A stretch of 15,220 bases of DNA from CADEDV01 sp036374495 (GTDB lineage: Bacteria > Bacteroidota > Bacteroidia > Chitinophagales > Chitinophagaceae), in assembly GCA_965652975.1 (NCBI GenBank), contig CBFGYO010000101.1, positions 1 through 15,220 on the forward strand, written 5' to 3'. The translations under genes and the position numbers were made by a program. Under the pieces are notes generated by a model. That model did no database searches. It had not been told where the DNA came from and saw only the letters and a program-made list of their open reading frames with translations. Position 1 is the stretch's first letter. Each line of letters starts with the position of its first letter. Below, in pieces: positions 7,054 to 14,293 of this stretch.

Positions 7054-8127
7054 CTACTGATATTGAATATACACTGGCTGGGGTTTCAATTTCAATAACT
7101 CTTTAGGAGTAAGTAGCCGCCCGTTATTCTTCGTGTCATTCTTATAAAAAATCTTGAATCCTGTAAATTCAACAGGCTCTTTATAAATATACTGTTGGTA
7201 TGTATTGATCTTTCTTGCAGGTTCGCCCCAGCCATCCATATGCATCACGATTTGCACTTCGGGTAACTTTTTTATTTGTTTTGTGTTGGTTACCATCCCC
7301 TGGGTAAAGCGGTGAATAACCAGGATCTTAGGTGGTATGTTCGCTTCTTTTACCAAACTAGCCAGGTAGCTGGTGGCATAGTTGATGTCGGTTGCATCAA
7401 ATGTACCGATCGCGGCCCCGGGTTTTTGCCCACCTTTCATTGAAAATTCAGGATCGATGCCGAGGTGTACATTCGGCATCCTGAGATATTTTTCAAACTC
7501 TGGAATTTCTGATTGCAGTGTGCTTAATCCTACCTGGATATCAATAAAAACAAGCGCGTTGATTTGGCTGGCCATATTGATCACGGAATCGATCTGGTGA
7601 AAAGGCATACGCAAACGATATTTGCCACCCTTACCCGGCGCGTTTTGCGCGGTGACAGCGATATAATGCAATGCCGGTATTACTTCAATCACAGAATCTG
7701 CATCCTGCCATGCCTTTACTTCACCCTGGAGCTTCTGCAGTACTTCTTTTTTCGGAAGCTCACCCAGAATTCCCATGCGTGTCGAATACAGGTTGCCGTA
7801 GTAGGCAATTACTCTTTTATAAGGGAAGATTGCTCCTTCCAACGGTGATTCTTCGGCCAGTTTCCAACGACCGGAAGTATCACCGTTAATTATATGGGTC
7901 ATTTTTTCCTTGTAGTCGGGAGTGGCAGGAATGATTGCTTTTGTCGGAGGAGGTGCGGGATTTGCCGTAGTTGTATTGCCCGCAACACCCACGCCAGCGC
8001 TTTCAACAGTGCGTTGACGAAAAGCAAATAATAAAGCGATGAGTACAATCAGCCCTATAAAAATAAATACAAGGGCCTTTTTGGATGCTAGCTTACCGGG
8101 TACAGGAAGTGTAGTAGTCTGTTTCAT
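7054..8127 (-). CDS. Membrane-anchored protein, possible TIM-barrel (glycoside hydrolase-like)
   Basis: 357 residues. A short basic N-terminus is followed by one hydrophobic segment at ~18-36 (ALVFIFIGLIVLIALLFAF). There is no cleavage motif, so it is probably an uncleaved N-terminal anchor with the rest in the periplasm. Residues ~47-70 are an Ala/Pro/Thr linker. From ~residue 97 (PYKRVIAYYGNLYS) to the end the protein shows repeating strand-helix units with polar residues at strand ends: IEVIPALHYIAV, INALVFIDIQVG, NVHLGIDPEFSM, ILVIHRFTQGMV, VQIVMHMDGWGEP. This is the look of a (beta/alpha)8 barrel, and the D-P-E-F motif could be catalytic. I cannot assign a family or substrate. Confidence 0.75.
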   Translation of the reverse strand: MKQTTTLPVPGKLASKKALVFIFIGLIVLIALLFAFRQRTVESAGVGVAGNTTTANPAPPPTKAIIPATPDYKEKMTHIINGDTSGRWKLAEESPLEGAIFPYKRVIAYYGNLYSTRMGILGELPKKEVLQKLQGEVKAWQDADSVIEVIPALHYIAVTAQNAPGKGGKYRLRMPFHQIDSVINMASQINALVFIDIQVGLSTLQSEIPEFEKYLRMPNVHLGIDPEFSMKGGQKPGAAIGTFDATDINYATSYLASLVKEANIPPKILVIHRFTQGMVTNTKQIKKLPEVQIVMHMDGWGEPARKINTYQQYIYKEPVEFTGFKIFYKNDTKNNGRLLTPKELLKLKPQPVYIQYQ

Positions 8128-8305
8128 AGGTTAGATATTGGTGCTGTAAATTAATTCCTTTTTATTTACAAGAAAGACAAATACCCTGCCGAAGCTTTTC
8201 CCGTGGTCGGGTAGTGCGCTTGAAGCCGTTTGTCCCGCTTATTTCATTTTCATCCACAATGCCGTTACACATTACTCAAAAAATGATAGTATTGCTAAAA
8301 CGTCG

Positions 8306-8312
8306 AAGGAGG
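8306..8312 (+). promoter_or_regulatory. Perfect Shine-Dalgarno site of the lipoprotein gene
   Basis: AAGGAGG at 8306-8312 lies 6 nt before the ATG at 8319, an ideal match to the anti-Shine-Dalgarno end of 16S rRNA. No other gene start in this window has one, as expected for Bacteroidetes. It decides the start of the gene at 8319. Confidence 0.75.
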
Positions 8313-8318
8313 CATTTT

Positions 8319-8705
8319 ATGATTAGAACCCTCATAATTAGTTTGCTTGTCCTGGTCATCGCATCGTGCAACAAGAATGATGACGATGAAGCCACGATCC
8401 TGGGCCACTGGCTGGTTGAAAACTATACCGAAAAAGAGTATGATAATAACATGCTTATCAATACGGTTGTAGAGCCAGGTGGGGGAATAGCGTATGAGTT
8501 TCGAAGCAATGGCGAATTGATAATAACAACACCTGGTGAACCTGCGCAATCCTATTTCTATACCCTGCCGGCAGAAAATAAAATTATCATCAGCGGCCAG
8601 GAGTTTGAGCTCAGGGGGCTTACCCTAAGTGCGGTTGCCCTGTATGCAAGGGATGATTTTGGACCTGGATCATACGAGGAAGCAATTATTAATTTGCGAC
8701 GCTGA
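8319..8705 (+). CDS. Lipocalin-like lipoprotein
   Basis: 128 residues from the ATG at 8319. The frame is open upstream to 8214, but 8319 is preferred because it has a perfect ribosome-binding site and gives a standard lipoprotein signal (MIRTLIISLLVLVIASC, Cys17). An acidic linker NKNDDDEA follows, then ILGHWLVENYTEKEYD, the G-x-W motif of lipocalin-like domains, and a chain of short strands (GIAYEFRSNGELIITTPG, SYFYTLPAENKIIISGQEF, LTLSAVALY). It is the smallest of three such lipoproteins in the window. The acidic residues after the cysteine resemble the signal that sends lipoproteins to the cell surface in Bacteroidetes, which is an inference here. It converges with the histidine kinase gene. 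Confidence 0.82.
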   Translation: MIRTLIISLLVLVIASCNKNDDDEATILGHWLVENYTEKEYDNNMLINTVVEPGGGIAYEFRSNGELIITTPGEPAQSYFYTLPAENKIIISGQEFELRGLTLSAVALYARDDFGPGSYEEAIINLRR

Positions 8706-8707
8706 TA

Positions 8708-8840
8708 CAAATGTGGAAATGTGAAATGTGGAGATGTGAAAATTAGTCTTTGTTAGTAACGAATAAGTGCATTTGCGGCCAGCATTTCCACACCCGATAG
8801 CTATCGAGCCTCACATTTTCACATTTGCACATTTCCACGT
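8708..8840. repeat. Heptamer-built inverted repeat, AATGTGA family, with internal palindrome
   Basis: The left arm 8708-8742 and the right arm 8811-8840 are imperfect inverted repeats made of roughly 7-bp units: left ATGTGGA, AATGTGA, AATGTGG, AGATGTGA; complement of right CGTGGAA, ATGTGCA, AATGTGA, AAATGTGA. The ~68-nt interior holds the perfect 12-bp palindrome CGATAGCTATCG at 8795-8806 and another ATTTCCACA segment (8784-8792) related to the arm units. It fills almost the whole gap between the convergent lipoprotein and histidine kinase genes. Confidence 0.82.
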
Positions 8841-8845
8841 TGCCC

Positions 8846-9904
8846 TCATTCTTTAGGTAATTCGATAGAAAAGGTCGATCCTTTTCCATCTTCAGATTCA
8901 AACCAGACTCTTCCCTCAAGCAATGTTACCAACATTTGCACAATATGCAGACCCATGCCTGTTGAAGCTTCTTTATTTAATCCATCTCTACCCGATGGTG
9001 TTCTTTTGTCGAATAACCTTGCCTGGAGCTCTTTGGGAATACCGATCCCATTATCTCTTACACTGATGATAAAGGTCTTTTCCATCTCTTTTACGATAAT
9101 ATCGATCTCACCTCCATCCGGTGTAAACTTTATGGCATTCGAAACCAGGTTGTGAATTATCTGGAAAAATTTGACGCTGTCGGTATTAATATCAAGGTTT
9201 TGCAGATCAGTGAGTAGCCTGAATTTTTTGTTCTTGTTGGTAGCAACCATCTTCTCCAGTGTAGCCATTATACGGTCGAGTACATCAAATCGTGACTTCT
9301 TAACATAAATTCTCTCCGACTCCATGTGTTCTTCGCGCAGAAAATCATTGATGATGTCGAGGCATTCCTGTATGTTGGATTGAATAAGGTGTAATTCGGA
9401 ATAAATTTCTCCCGGCATTTTATCCTTATAAGTTTGTTGCATCCAGCGCAGGATATTTTGCGACAAATTCAGGGGACCCGAGAGATTGTGGGTCATCATA
9501 TCCAGGAGCGTATCCTTTTTAGCGCCGTAGTTTACGATATAGTCTTCGTGTTCTTTATTCTTTGTATAGTCTTTTACGATCCCGGCAATATACTTAGCAT
9601 CGTTGATAAGGTACGCATCACAAGCCAGGTGCTTCACTACGCCATTGGAATAGTGCAAACGGAACTCGGCATTCGAAATCGTTTTATCCTGTATCAGGTC
9701 TTTGTACCGGTGTTTGAGATAAAAGCTGTCTTCAGATCTTATAAAAGGAAGAACTAACCGTGGTTGCTCTAATAAAAGTTGCTGATCGCTATTGAAGATT
9801 TCTGCGAAAGGCTTGTTGATATAATTGAACTTTCCATTGTTGAGGTCATATAAAAAGAAGCCGTCTTCTGAAAGTTCCCCGATATGGCGGATAGCATCTT
9901 GCAA
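8846..9904 (-). CDS. Soluble PAS-domain sensor histidine kinase
   Basis: 352 residues with no membrane segment, so cytoplasmic. Residues ~1-115 are a PAS domain (GFFLYDLNNGKFNYINKPF, FRLHYSNGVVKHL, YIAGIVKDYT). The dimerisation/phosphoacceptor helix has MMTHNLSGPLNLSQNI with His139. The ATPase domain shows an N-box HNLVSNAIKFTPDGG (251-265), a G1 box DNGIGIP (284-290) and a G2 box STGMGLHIV (314-322), all intact. The only available start is TTG at 9904, because the frame has a stop just upstream (9905-9907). It begins 10 nt after the response regulator stop, so the pair is almost certainly co-transcribed and perhaps translationally coupled. It probably phosphorylates that regulator; the PAS ligand is unknown. 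Confidence 0.92.
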   Translation of the reverse strand: MQDAIRHIGELSEDGFFLYDLNNGKFNYINKPFAEIFNSDQQLLLEQPRLVLPFIRSEDSFYLKHRYKDLIQDKTISNAEFRLHYSNGVVKHLACDAYLINDAKYIAGIVKDYTKNKEHEDYIVNYGAKKDTLLDMMTHNLSGPLNLSQNILRWMQQTYKDKMPGEIYSELHLIQSNIQECLDIINDFLREEHMESERIYVKKSRFDVLDRIMATLEKMVATNKNKKFRLLTDLQNLDINTDSVKFFQIIHNLVSNAIKFTPDGGEIDIIVKEMEKTFIISVRDNGIGIPKELQARLFDKRTPSGRDGLNKEASTGMGLHIVQMLVTLLEGRVWFESEDGKGSTFSIELPKE

Positions 9905-9914
9905 TTATTGAAAT

Positions 9915-10592
9915 TTAATTTTTTAAAAATCCTCTTGCTGCGGCAAAAGCAACGAGCTCTGCGGTATTTTTAACCCTGGCCTTTCCTGCCATATTCTTAC
10001 GGTGCGTTTCCACGGTCTTTTCCGTAATAAAAAGTTCACGGGCAATATCTTTGGTCGAGTATCCCTTGCCCAGGAGGTCAAGCACTTCACGTTCCCTGCT
10101 TGAAAACAGATCTTTTTCACCGCGTAACGTGTCTACAATTCCTTCAAGAAACTCGTTCAAATTCTTTAGCTTCTTCGAAGTTTCAGTACAAATGTATTTC
10201 TTTCCTGTGTCAACTGTCTTAATTGCTTTTACCAATTCTTCATAACCAGCTTTCTTGGAAACAAATCCCATGGCACCGGCATTCATGATGCGCGCAACCC
10301 TGTCGGCATCATCATATACAGAGTGTGCCACCACTTTTACGGAAGGAAAGTTTTTATGTACGTATTCGCAGATGGTAAACCCATCCATGGTGCGGCTATC
10401 CTCCATGCCGTCCAGATAAATGTCCAGCAAAAGAATGTCGATGTTGAGTGACGGCAGCATTTTTAGCAGTTCTTCACCCTGCCTTGCCTCTCCCACTACC
10501 GTGATATTGCTATCCTGGCTTAAAAGAAACCTGATGCCATCCCGCATTATCTTATAATCTTCTAAATGAAATACCCTGATCTTATGGTTCAT
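9915..10592 (-). CDS. LuxR/NarL-family response regulator
   Basis: 225 residues from ATG at 10592; an in-frame ATG at 10646 would add 18 residues that do not belong to the receiver fold. The receiver domain (1-~125) has the acidic pair Glu11-Asp12 (FHLEDY), the phosphoacceptor Asp57 (DILLLDIYLDG), a conserved Ser in VVAHSVYDD and the Lys of GFVSKK. The loop after Asp57 carries several extra residues (MEDSRTM) compared with the usual short loop. The C-terminal LuxR helix-turn-helix is complete: FSSREREVLDLLGKGYSTKD, IARELFITEKTVETHRKNM. It precedes the PAS kinase by 10 nt. An 8-bp inverted repeat at 10654-10671 upstream is a possible autoregulatory site. Confidence 0.93.
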   Translation of the reverse strand: MNHKIRVFHLEDYKIMRDGIRFLLSQDSNITVVGEARQGEELLKMLPSLNIDILLLDIYLDGMEDSRTMDGFTICEYVHKNFPSVKVVAHSVYDDADRVARIMNAGAMGFVSKKAGYEELVKAIKTVDTGKKYICTETSKKLKNLNEFLEGIVDTLRGEKDLFSSREREVLDLLGKGYSTKDIARELFITEKTVETHRKNMAGKARVKNTAELVAFAAARGFLKN

Positions 10593-10644
10593 ATGTTCGT
10601 TTTCGCGGCTAATATAAACGCTCACTATGACCTTATAAAAATCC

Positions 10645-11751
10645 ATGCCGAAAATCAGGGAAATCCCTGATGATTTAAGTGCGCAAAAGGAACTAACATT
10701 GAATTGTTTAATGATAACTGAAATACGACAACTCCGGGTAACCGACGAAAATGATCTGCTCTCACTGAATAGTTTTACACTGCAACTAACTCAGCTTCTG
10801 AGCTTGAGCGTACCAGAGCAGATAAAATTTGCAGCAATGATCGTTGGTCATTGTAACCCGGTTTTCGGAATAAATAACGTCACATTCAGTCTTGAAAGAC
10901 GTGAAAATGAAAGGAATTTTCTTTTAGTAAGGATCGAAAACCCGTTTCAAAAAACAGAAAAACGACTCGAACTCTTTACGATCGGCCATGATCTTCTTCC
11001 GGACTTACCATTAACCCTTATCGCACAGGAGAAACTGCCCCATCGCTTACAAGATGTGGAGCAGTTCTCCTTTGCACTTTCACATGAACTAAAAACTGCG
11101 CTTACTAAATTGCAACTTGCCGTTTCCTTGTTGGAAAAGGAGGAGCTGACTACACGTGTTTCAAAATTTGTTCGAATAATCAAGCGTTCATCCAACTCCA
11201 TTGAAACAACACTAATGGATTTGAATCGTGTGCTCGAACTTGGTCACGATTCACAGCGTGTAGTGCAGAAACTCTCGCTGCAGAAAATAATCAATGAAGT
11301 AAAAGATGAATTTGCCGACAAGCTGGTTCAAATTCAGGCGACTGTAACTATTGACACAGATCCCGTCGACGAGTTTACCTATATCGGTATTTATCTTCGT
11401 ACTATCCTGTCCAACCTCATAAGTAATAGCATTAAATATGCTCATCCTTCACGACCATTACAATTGTCGATTGCTGCCGTTCGTAGCGAGCATACACTTA
11501 TTCTCACGTTAATAGATAATGGCCAGGGTATCGATTTAAACCTCCACGGAAAAAAATTATTTCAGCCCTTTACCCGTTTTTCCAACAAAGCTGAAGGTAC
11601 CGGCAATGGATTGTACCTGGTTAAAAAAATGATAGAGCGCAACAGCGGAAGTATAGAAGTGGAAAGTAAAATTGGGCATGGCACTACTTTTCGTTGTTAT
11701 TTGCCGCAGTATGTGGCGCATGCTGCAAGTTTGGAGTCCCTGAGTAGATAA
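10645..11751 (+). CDS. Soluble sensor histidine kinase, divergent from the two-component pair
   Basis: 368 residues from ATG 10645; ATG 10711 (346 residues) is an alternative and fits the domain start better. There is no membrane segment. Residues ~24-120 begin TEIRQLRVTDENDLLSLNSF and continue LSLSVPEQIKFAAMIVGH, which resembles the strand-helix opening of RsbT-type anti-sigma ATPase domains but lacks a clear N-box and G-boxes. The kinase core follows: H-box FALSHELKTALTKLQL (His147), N-box NLISNSIKY (257-265), G1 DNGQGID (291-297), F-box LFQPFTRF and G2 GTGNGLYLV (318-326). It probably feeds the adjacent regulator or an unlinked one. The stop codon at 11749-11751 lies inside the repeat element at 11743, so the last residues (SLSR) are partly encoded by it. 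Confidence 0.9.
   Translation: MPKIREIPDDLSAQKELTLNCLMITEIRQLRVTDENDLLSLNSFTLQLTQLLSLSVPEQIKFAAMIVGHCNPVFGINNVTFSLERRENERNFLLVRIENPFQKTEKRLELFTIGHDLLPDLPLTLIAQEKLPHRLQDVEQFSFALSHELKTALTKLQLAVSLLEKEELTTRVSKFVRIIKRSSNSIETTLMDLNRVLELGHDSQRVVQKLSLQKIINEVKDEFADKLVQIQATVTIDTDPVDEFTYIGIYLRTILSNLISNSIKYAHPSRPLQLSIAAVRSEHTLILTLIDNGQGIDLNLHGKKLFQPFTRFSNKAEGTGNGLYLVKKMIERNSGSIEVESKIGHGTTFRCYLPQYVAHAASLESLSR
10654..10671. promoter_or_regulatory. Perfect inverted repeat at the divergent two-component locus, candidate operator
   Basis: ATCAGGGA (10654-10661) and TCCCTGAT (10664-10671) form a perfect 8-bp inverted repeat with an AA spacer. It lies 61 nt upstream of the response regulator start (10592) and 39 nt upstream of the alternative kinase start at 10711. 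If the kinase starts at 10645 the repeat is within its first codons. A dimeric LuxR-type regulator could bind here; this is inference from position and symmetry. Confidence 0.4.
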
Positions 11752-11848
11752 AAGATAAAAGCTAAAAGATAAAAGTGGTATTCAATCGGCCATTCCGACT
11801 AAATACCACTTTTATCTTTTAGCTTTTAGCTTTTATCTTTTATCTACT
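11743..11848. repeat. Heptamer-built inverted repeat, GATAAAA family, copy 2
   Basis: The left arm 11743-11789 and the right arm 11795-11848 flank a CCATT loop. From AGTA inward the left arm reads GATAAAA, GATAAAA, GCTAAAA, GATAAAA, GTGGTATT; the complement of the right arm is the same but with GCTAAAA twice, that is, exactly one extra heptamer. The centre pairs CAATCGG with CCGACTA, with two wobble-type differences. The outer ends are AGTAGATAA on both strands, and both flanking genes end in codons AGT AGA TAA, so one element supplies the stop codons of both. It is a near copy of the element at 14521 in the opposite orientation. Confidence 0.93.
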
Positions 11849-14110
11849 TAAAACCTGCTTCCTAATTACATTCAACGCACCTCCCGCTTTGAACCATTCA
11901 ATCTGTTGTTCATTATAAGTATGATTCACGGAAATAACATCCTTTGTACCATCGGCATGGTTGAGTGCAACCGTTAAAGGCAATCCGGGTGCAAACGTAG
12001 TAAGCCCCAAAATGTCGATACTATCATCTTCGAGTATCTTATCATAGTCAGCCTTATCATTAAAAGTGAGAGCTAGCATTCCCTGTTTTTTCAAATTGGT
12101 TTCATGTATCCGGGCAAAACTGCGCACCAGGATTGCACGCACACCCAGGTGCCGTGGTTCCATGGCAGCGTGCTCCCTTGATGAGCCTTCGCCATAATTC
12201 TCATCACCTACAACCACGCTTCCAACACCTGCAGCTTTGTATGCACGTGCTGTTGCGGGTACAGGGCCATATTCGCCCGTCAATTGATTTTTTACACTAT
12301 CGGTGTTGTCGTTGTAATAATTTATCGCACCGATAAGCATGTTGTTACTGATATTATCGAGATGGCCACGGAATTTGAGCCATGGACCCGCCATGCTGAT
12401 ATGGTCAGTAGTGCATTTTCCTTTTGCTTTGATCAACAACTTCAGTCCTCTCAGGTCAGTACCTTCCCATGCAGCAAATGGAGCAAGCAATTGCAATCGC
12501 TTAGAATTAGGATCAACAGCTACCTGCAATGCCGAACCATCCTTAGCAGGTTCCTGGTACCCCGCATCCTCAACAGCAAATCCTTTGGGTGGCAATTCAA
12601 AGCCTGTAGGTTCTTTCAACAATACTGATTCTCCTTTATTGTTCACCAGTTTATCCGTCAATGGATTAAAAGCGATGGTACCAGCCATCGCCATCGCCGT
12701 CACTATCTCGGGGCTGGCCACAAAAGCGTGTGTGCTCGCCAATCCATCATTACGCTTTGCAAAGTTCCTGTTGAACGAGGTAATGATCGTGTTCTTCCTG
12801 TTAGGATCATCAATATGACGCGCCCACTGCCCAATACATGGACCGCATGCGTTTGCCAGTACTACTCCGCCCGCATCTTCAAATTCTTTAATGAATCCAT
12901 CTCTTTCTATTGTAAAACGTACCAGCTCACTACCGGGAGTGATGGTAAATTCGGAAATTGTTTTTAATCCTTTGCTCACGGCGTCTTTAACAATAGATGC
13001 ACTACGGCTAATGTCTTCGTAAGAAGAATTGGTGCAGGAACCTATCAACGCTACTTCCAATTTTTCGGGCCACCCGTTTGCTCTCACAACCGCGGCCATT
13101 TGTGAAATGGGCGTTGCCAGGTCGGGTGTAAACGGACCATTTACATATGGTTCCAGTGTATTGAGGTCGAGTTCCAGCAACTGGTCGTAATATTTTGTCG
13201 GATCCTTATACACCTCGGCATCAGGGCGCAGGTGCTCACGAATACCATCAGCCAGGGCTGCCACTTCTTCCCTGCCTGTGGCTTTGAGATATGCGCTCAT
13301 CTTATTGTCATAAGCAAAGAGGGAACAGGTAGCGCCGATTTCTGCACCCATGTTACATACTGTTCCTTTACCTGTTGCGCTCATGCTGTCTGCTCCTTCT
13401 CCAAAATATTCCACGATCGCGCCGGTTCCGCCTTTTACTGTCAGTTGTCCCGCCACCCACAGAATAACATCTTTTGCGGAAGTCCAACCACTCATTTTGC
13501 CGGTGAGTTTTACACCAATGATCTTTGGCATTTTTAGCTCCCAGGGCAGGCCGGCCATTACATCTACTGCATCTGCACCCCCCACACCAATTGCTACCAT
13601 GCCCAGTCCGCCGGCATTGGGGGTATGCGAGTCAGTACCAATCATCATTCCGCCAGGAAAAGCATAGTTCTCGAGTACCACCTGGTGGATGATACCGGCA
13701 CCGGCTTTCCAAAAGCCAATACCGTATTTATTAGAGATACTGGAAAGGAAGTCATATACTTCACGGTTGGTTTCAATTGCCAGGGCGAGGTCCTTTTTGG
13801 CGCCTACTTTAGCCTGGATAAGATGGTCGCAATGGACAGTGGAGGGGACGGCTACTTTACTACGGCCACAGGTCATAAACTGGAGCAATGCCATTTGCGC
13901 TGTTGCATCCTGCATTGCCACCCTGTCCGGGGCAAAATCCACGTAATCTTTACCCCGATTATAAGCTATTGCGGGAAGAGCACCATGAAGATGCGTATAT
14001 AAGATTTTTTCGGTGAGGGTGAGAGGCTTACCTAACAATTTGCGGGCTGCTGCAATTTTGCCCGGCATTTCTGCGTACACTTTTTTAATTAAGTCAAGAT
14101 CGAATACCAT
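11840..14110 (-). CDS. acn: Aconitate hydratase, mitochondrial type
   Basis: 756 residues, full length for the mitochondrial-type aconitase found in Bacteroidetes (shorter than E. coli AcnA). It catalyses citrate to isocitrate through cis-aconitate in the TCA cycle. The [4Fe-4S] ligands are present: Cys359 in GSCTNSS, and Cys422 and Cys425 in ANACGPCIGQ; the 63- and 3-residue spacing matches the mammalian enzyme. Other motifs: VPSTVHCDHLIQAK (88-101), MMIGTDSHTPNAGGLGM (155-171), GCTTDHIS-like segment GKCTTDHISMAGPW in domain 4, and GDENYGEGSSREHAAMEPRH with the catalytic serine and arginines. The C-terminal Ser-Arg-stop is encoded inside the repeat element at 11743-11848, which is presumably transcribed at the end of its mRNA. 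Confidence 0.97.
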   Translation of the reverse strand: MVFDLDLIKKVYAEMPGKIAAARKLLGKPLTLTEKILYTHLHGALPAIAYNRGKDYVDFAPDRVAMQDATAQMALLQFMTCGRSKVAVPSTVHCDHLIQAKVGAKKDLALAIETNREVYDFLSSISNKYGIGFWKAGAGIIHQVVLENYAFPGGMMIGTDSHTPNAGGLGMVAIGVGGADAVDVMAGLPWELKMPKIIGVKLTGKMSGWTSAKDVILWVAGQLTVKGGTGAIVEYFGEGADSMSATGKGTVCNMGAEIGATCSLFAYDNKMSAYLKATGREEVAALADGIREHLRPDAEVYKDPTKYYDQLLELDLNTLEPYVNGPFTPDLATPISQMAAVVRANGWPEKLEVALIGSCTNSSYEDISRSASIVKDAVSKGLKTISEFTITPGSELVRFTIERDGFIKEFEDAGGVVLANACGPCIGQWARHIDDPNRKNTIITSFNRNFAKRNDGLASTHAFVASPEIVTAMAMAGTIAFNPLTDKLVNNKGESVLLKEPTGFELPPKGFAVEDAGYQEPAKDGSALQVAVDPNSKRLQLLAPFAAWEGTDLRGLKLLIKAKGKCTTDHISMAGPWLKFRGHLDNISNNMLIGAINYYNDNTDSVKNQLTGEYGPVPATARAYKAAGVGSVVVGDENYGEGSSREHAAMEPRHLGVRAILVRSFARIHETNLKKQGMLALTFNDKADYDKILEDDSIDILGLTTFAPGLPLTVALNHADGTKDVISVNHTYNEQQIEWFKAGGALNVIRKQVLSR

Positions 14111-14168
14111 GTGCGATTGTTTAAGAGCTTTAATGTGCGGCGAATTTACTTAAAAAGTCTGAAGTAAG

Positions 14169-14239
14169 CCGTTAGAACGGGGTAAGACTGTTTACCTGAT
14201 ACGGAATTTTGCGCAGGAAGTTGCACGGAAAACGTGCAA
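14169..14239. promoter_or_regulatory. Divergent acn / PspC-like promoter region with inverted repeats
   Basis: The 183-nt gap between the two start codons (14111-14293) contains TTGCACG (14221-14227) and CGTGCAA (14233-14239), a perfect 7-bp inverted repeat with a GAAAA spacer. It also contains CCGTT-AG-AACGG at 14169-14180. No clear TAnnTTTG -7 box is visible for either gene. The G/C-containing 7-bp repeat is the better operator candidate; a GAAAA-capped hairpin in a leader RNA is an alternative. Confidence 0.35.
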
Positions 14240-14293
14240 AGTGGGCATGACATTGGGATATATCTCTCCGGGTTTTTTCGTTAAATTAGCGAT

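Noticed and set aside
11740..11850. An ordinary bidirectional rho-independent terminator
   Set aside because: The stem is A/T-rich and more than 40 bp long with heptamer repeats and no distinct G/C stem plus T-run. Terminator activity remains possible, but it does not explain the structure.
12133..14002. Several long plus-strand frames across the aconitase region
   Set aside because: They are antisense to a full-length, highly conserved aconitase and show no recognisable protein features.
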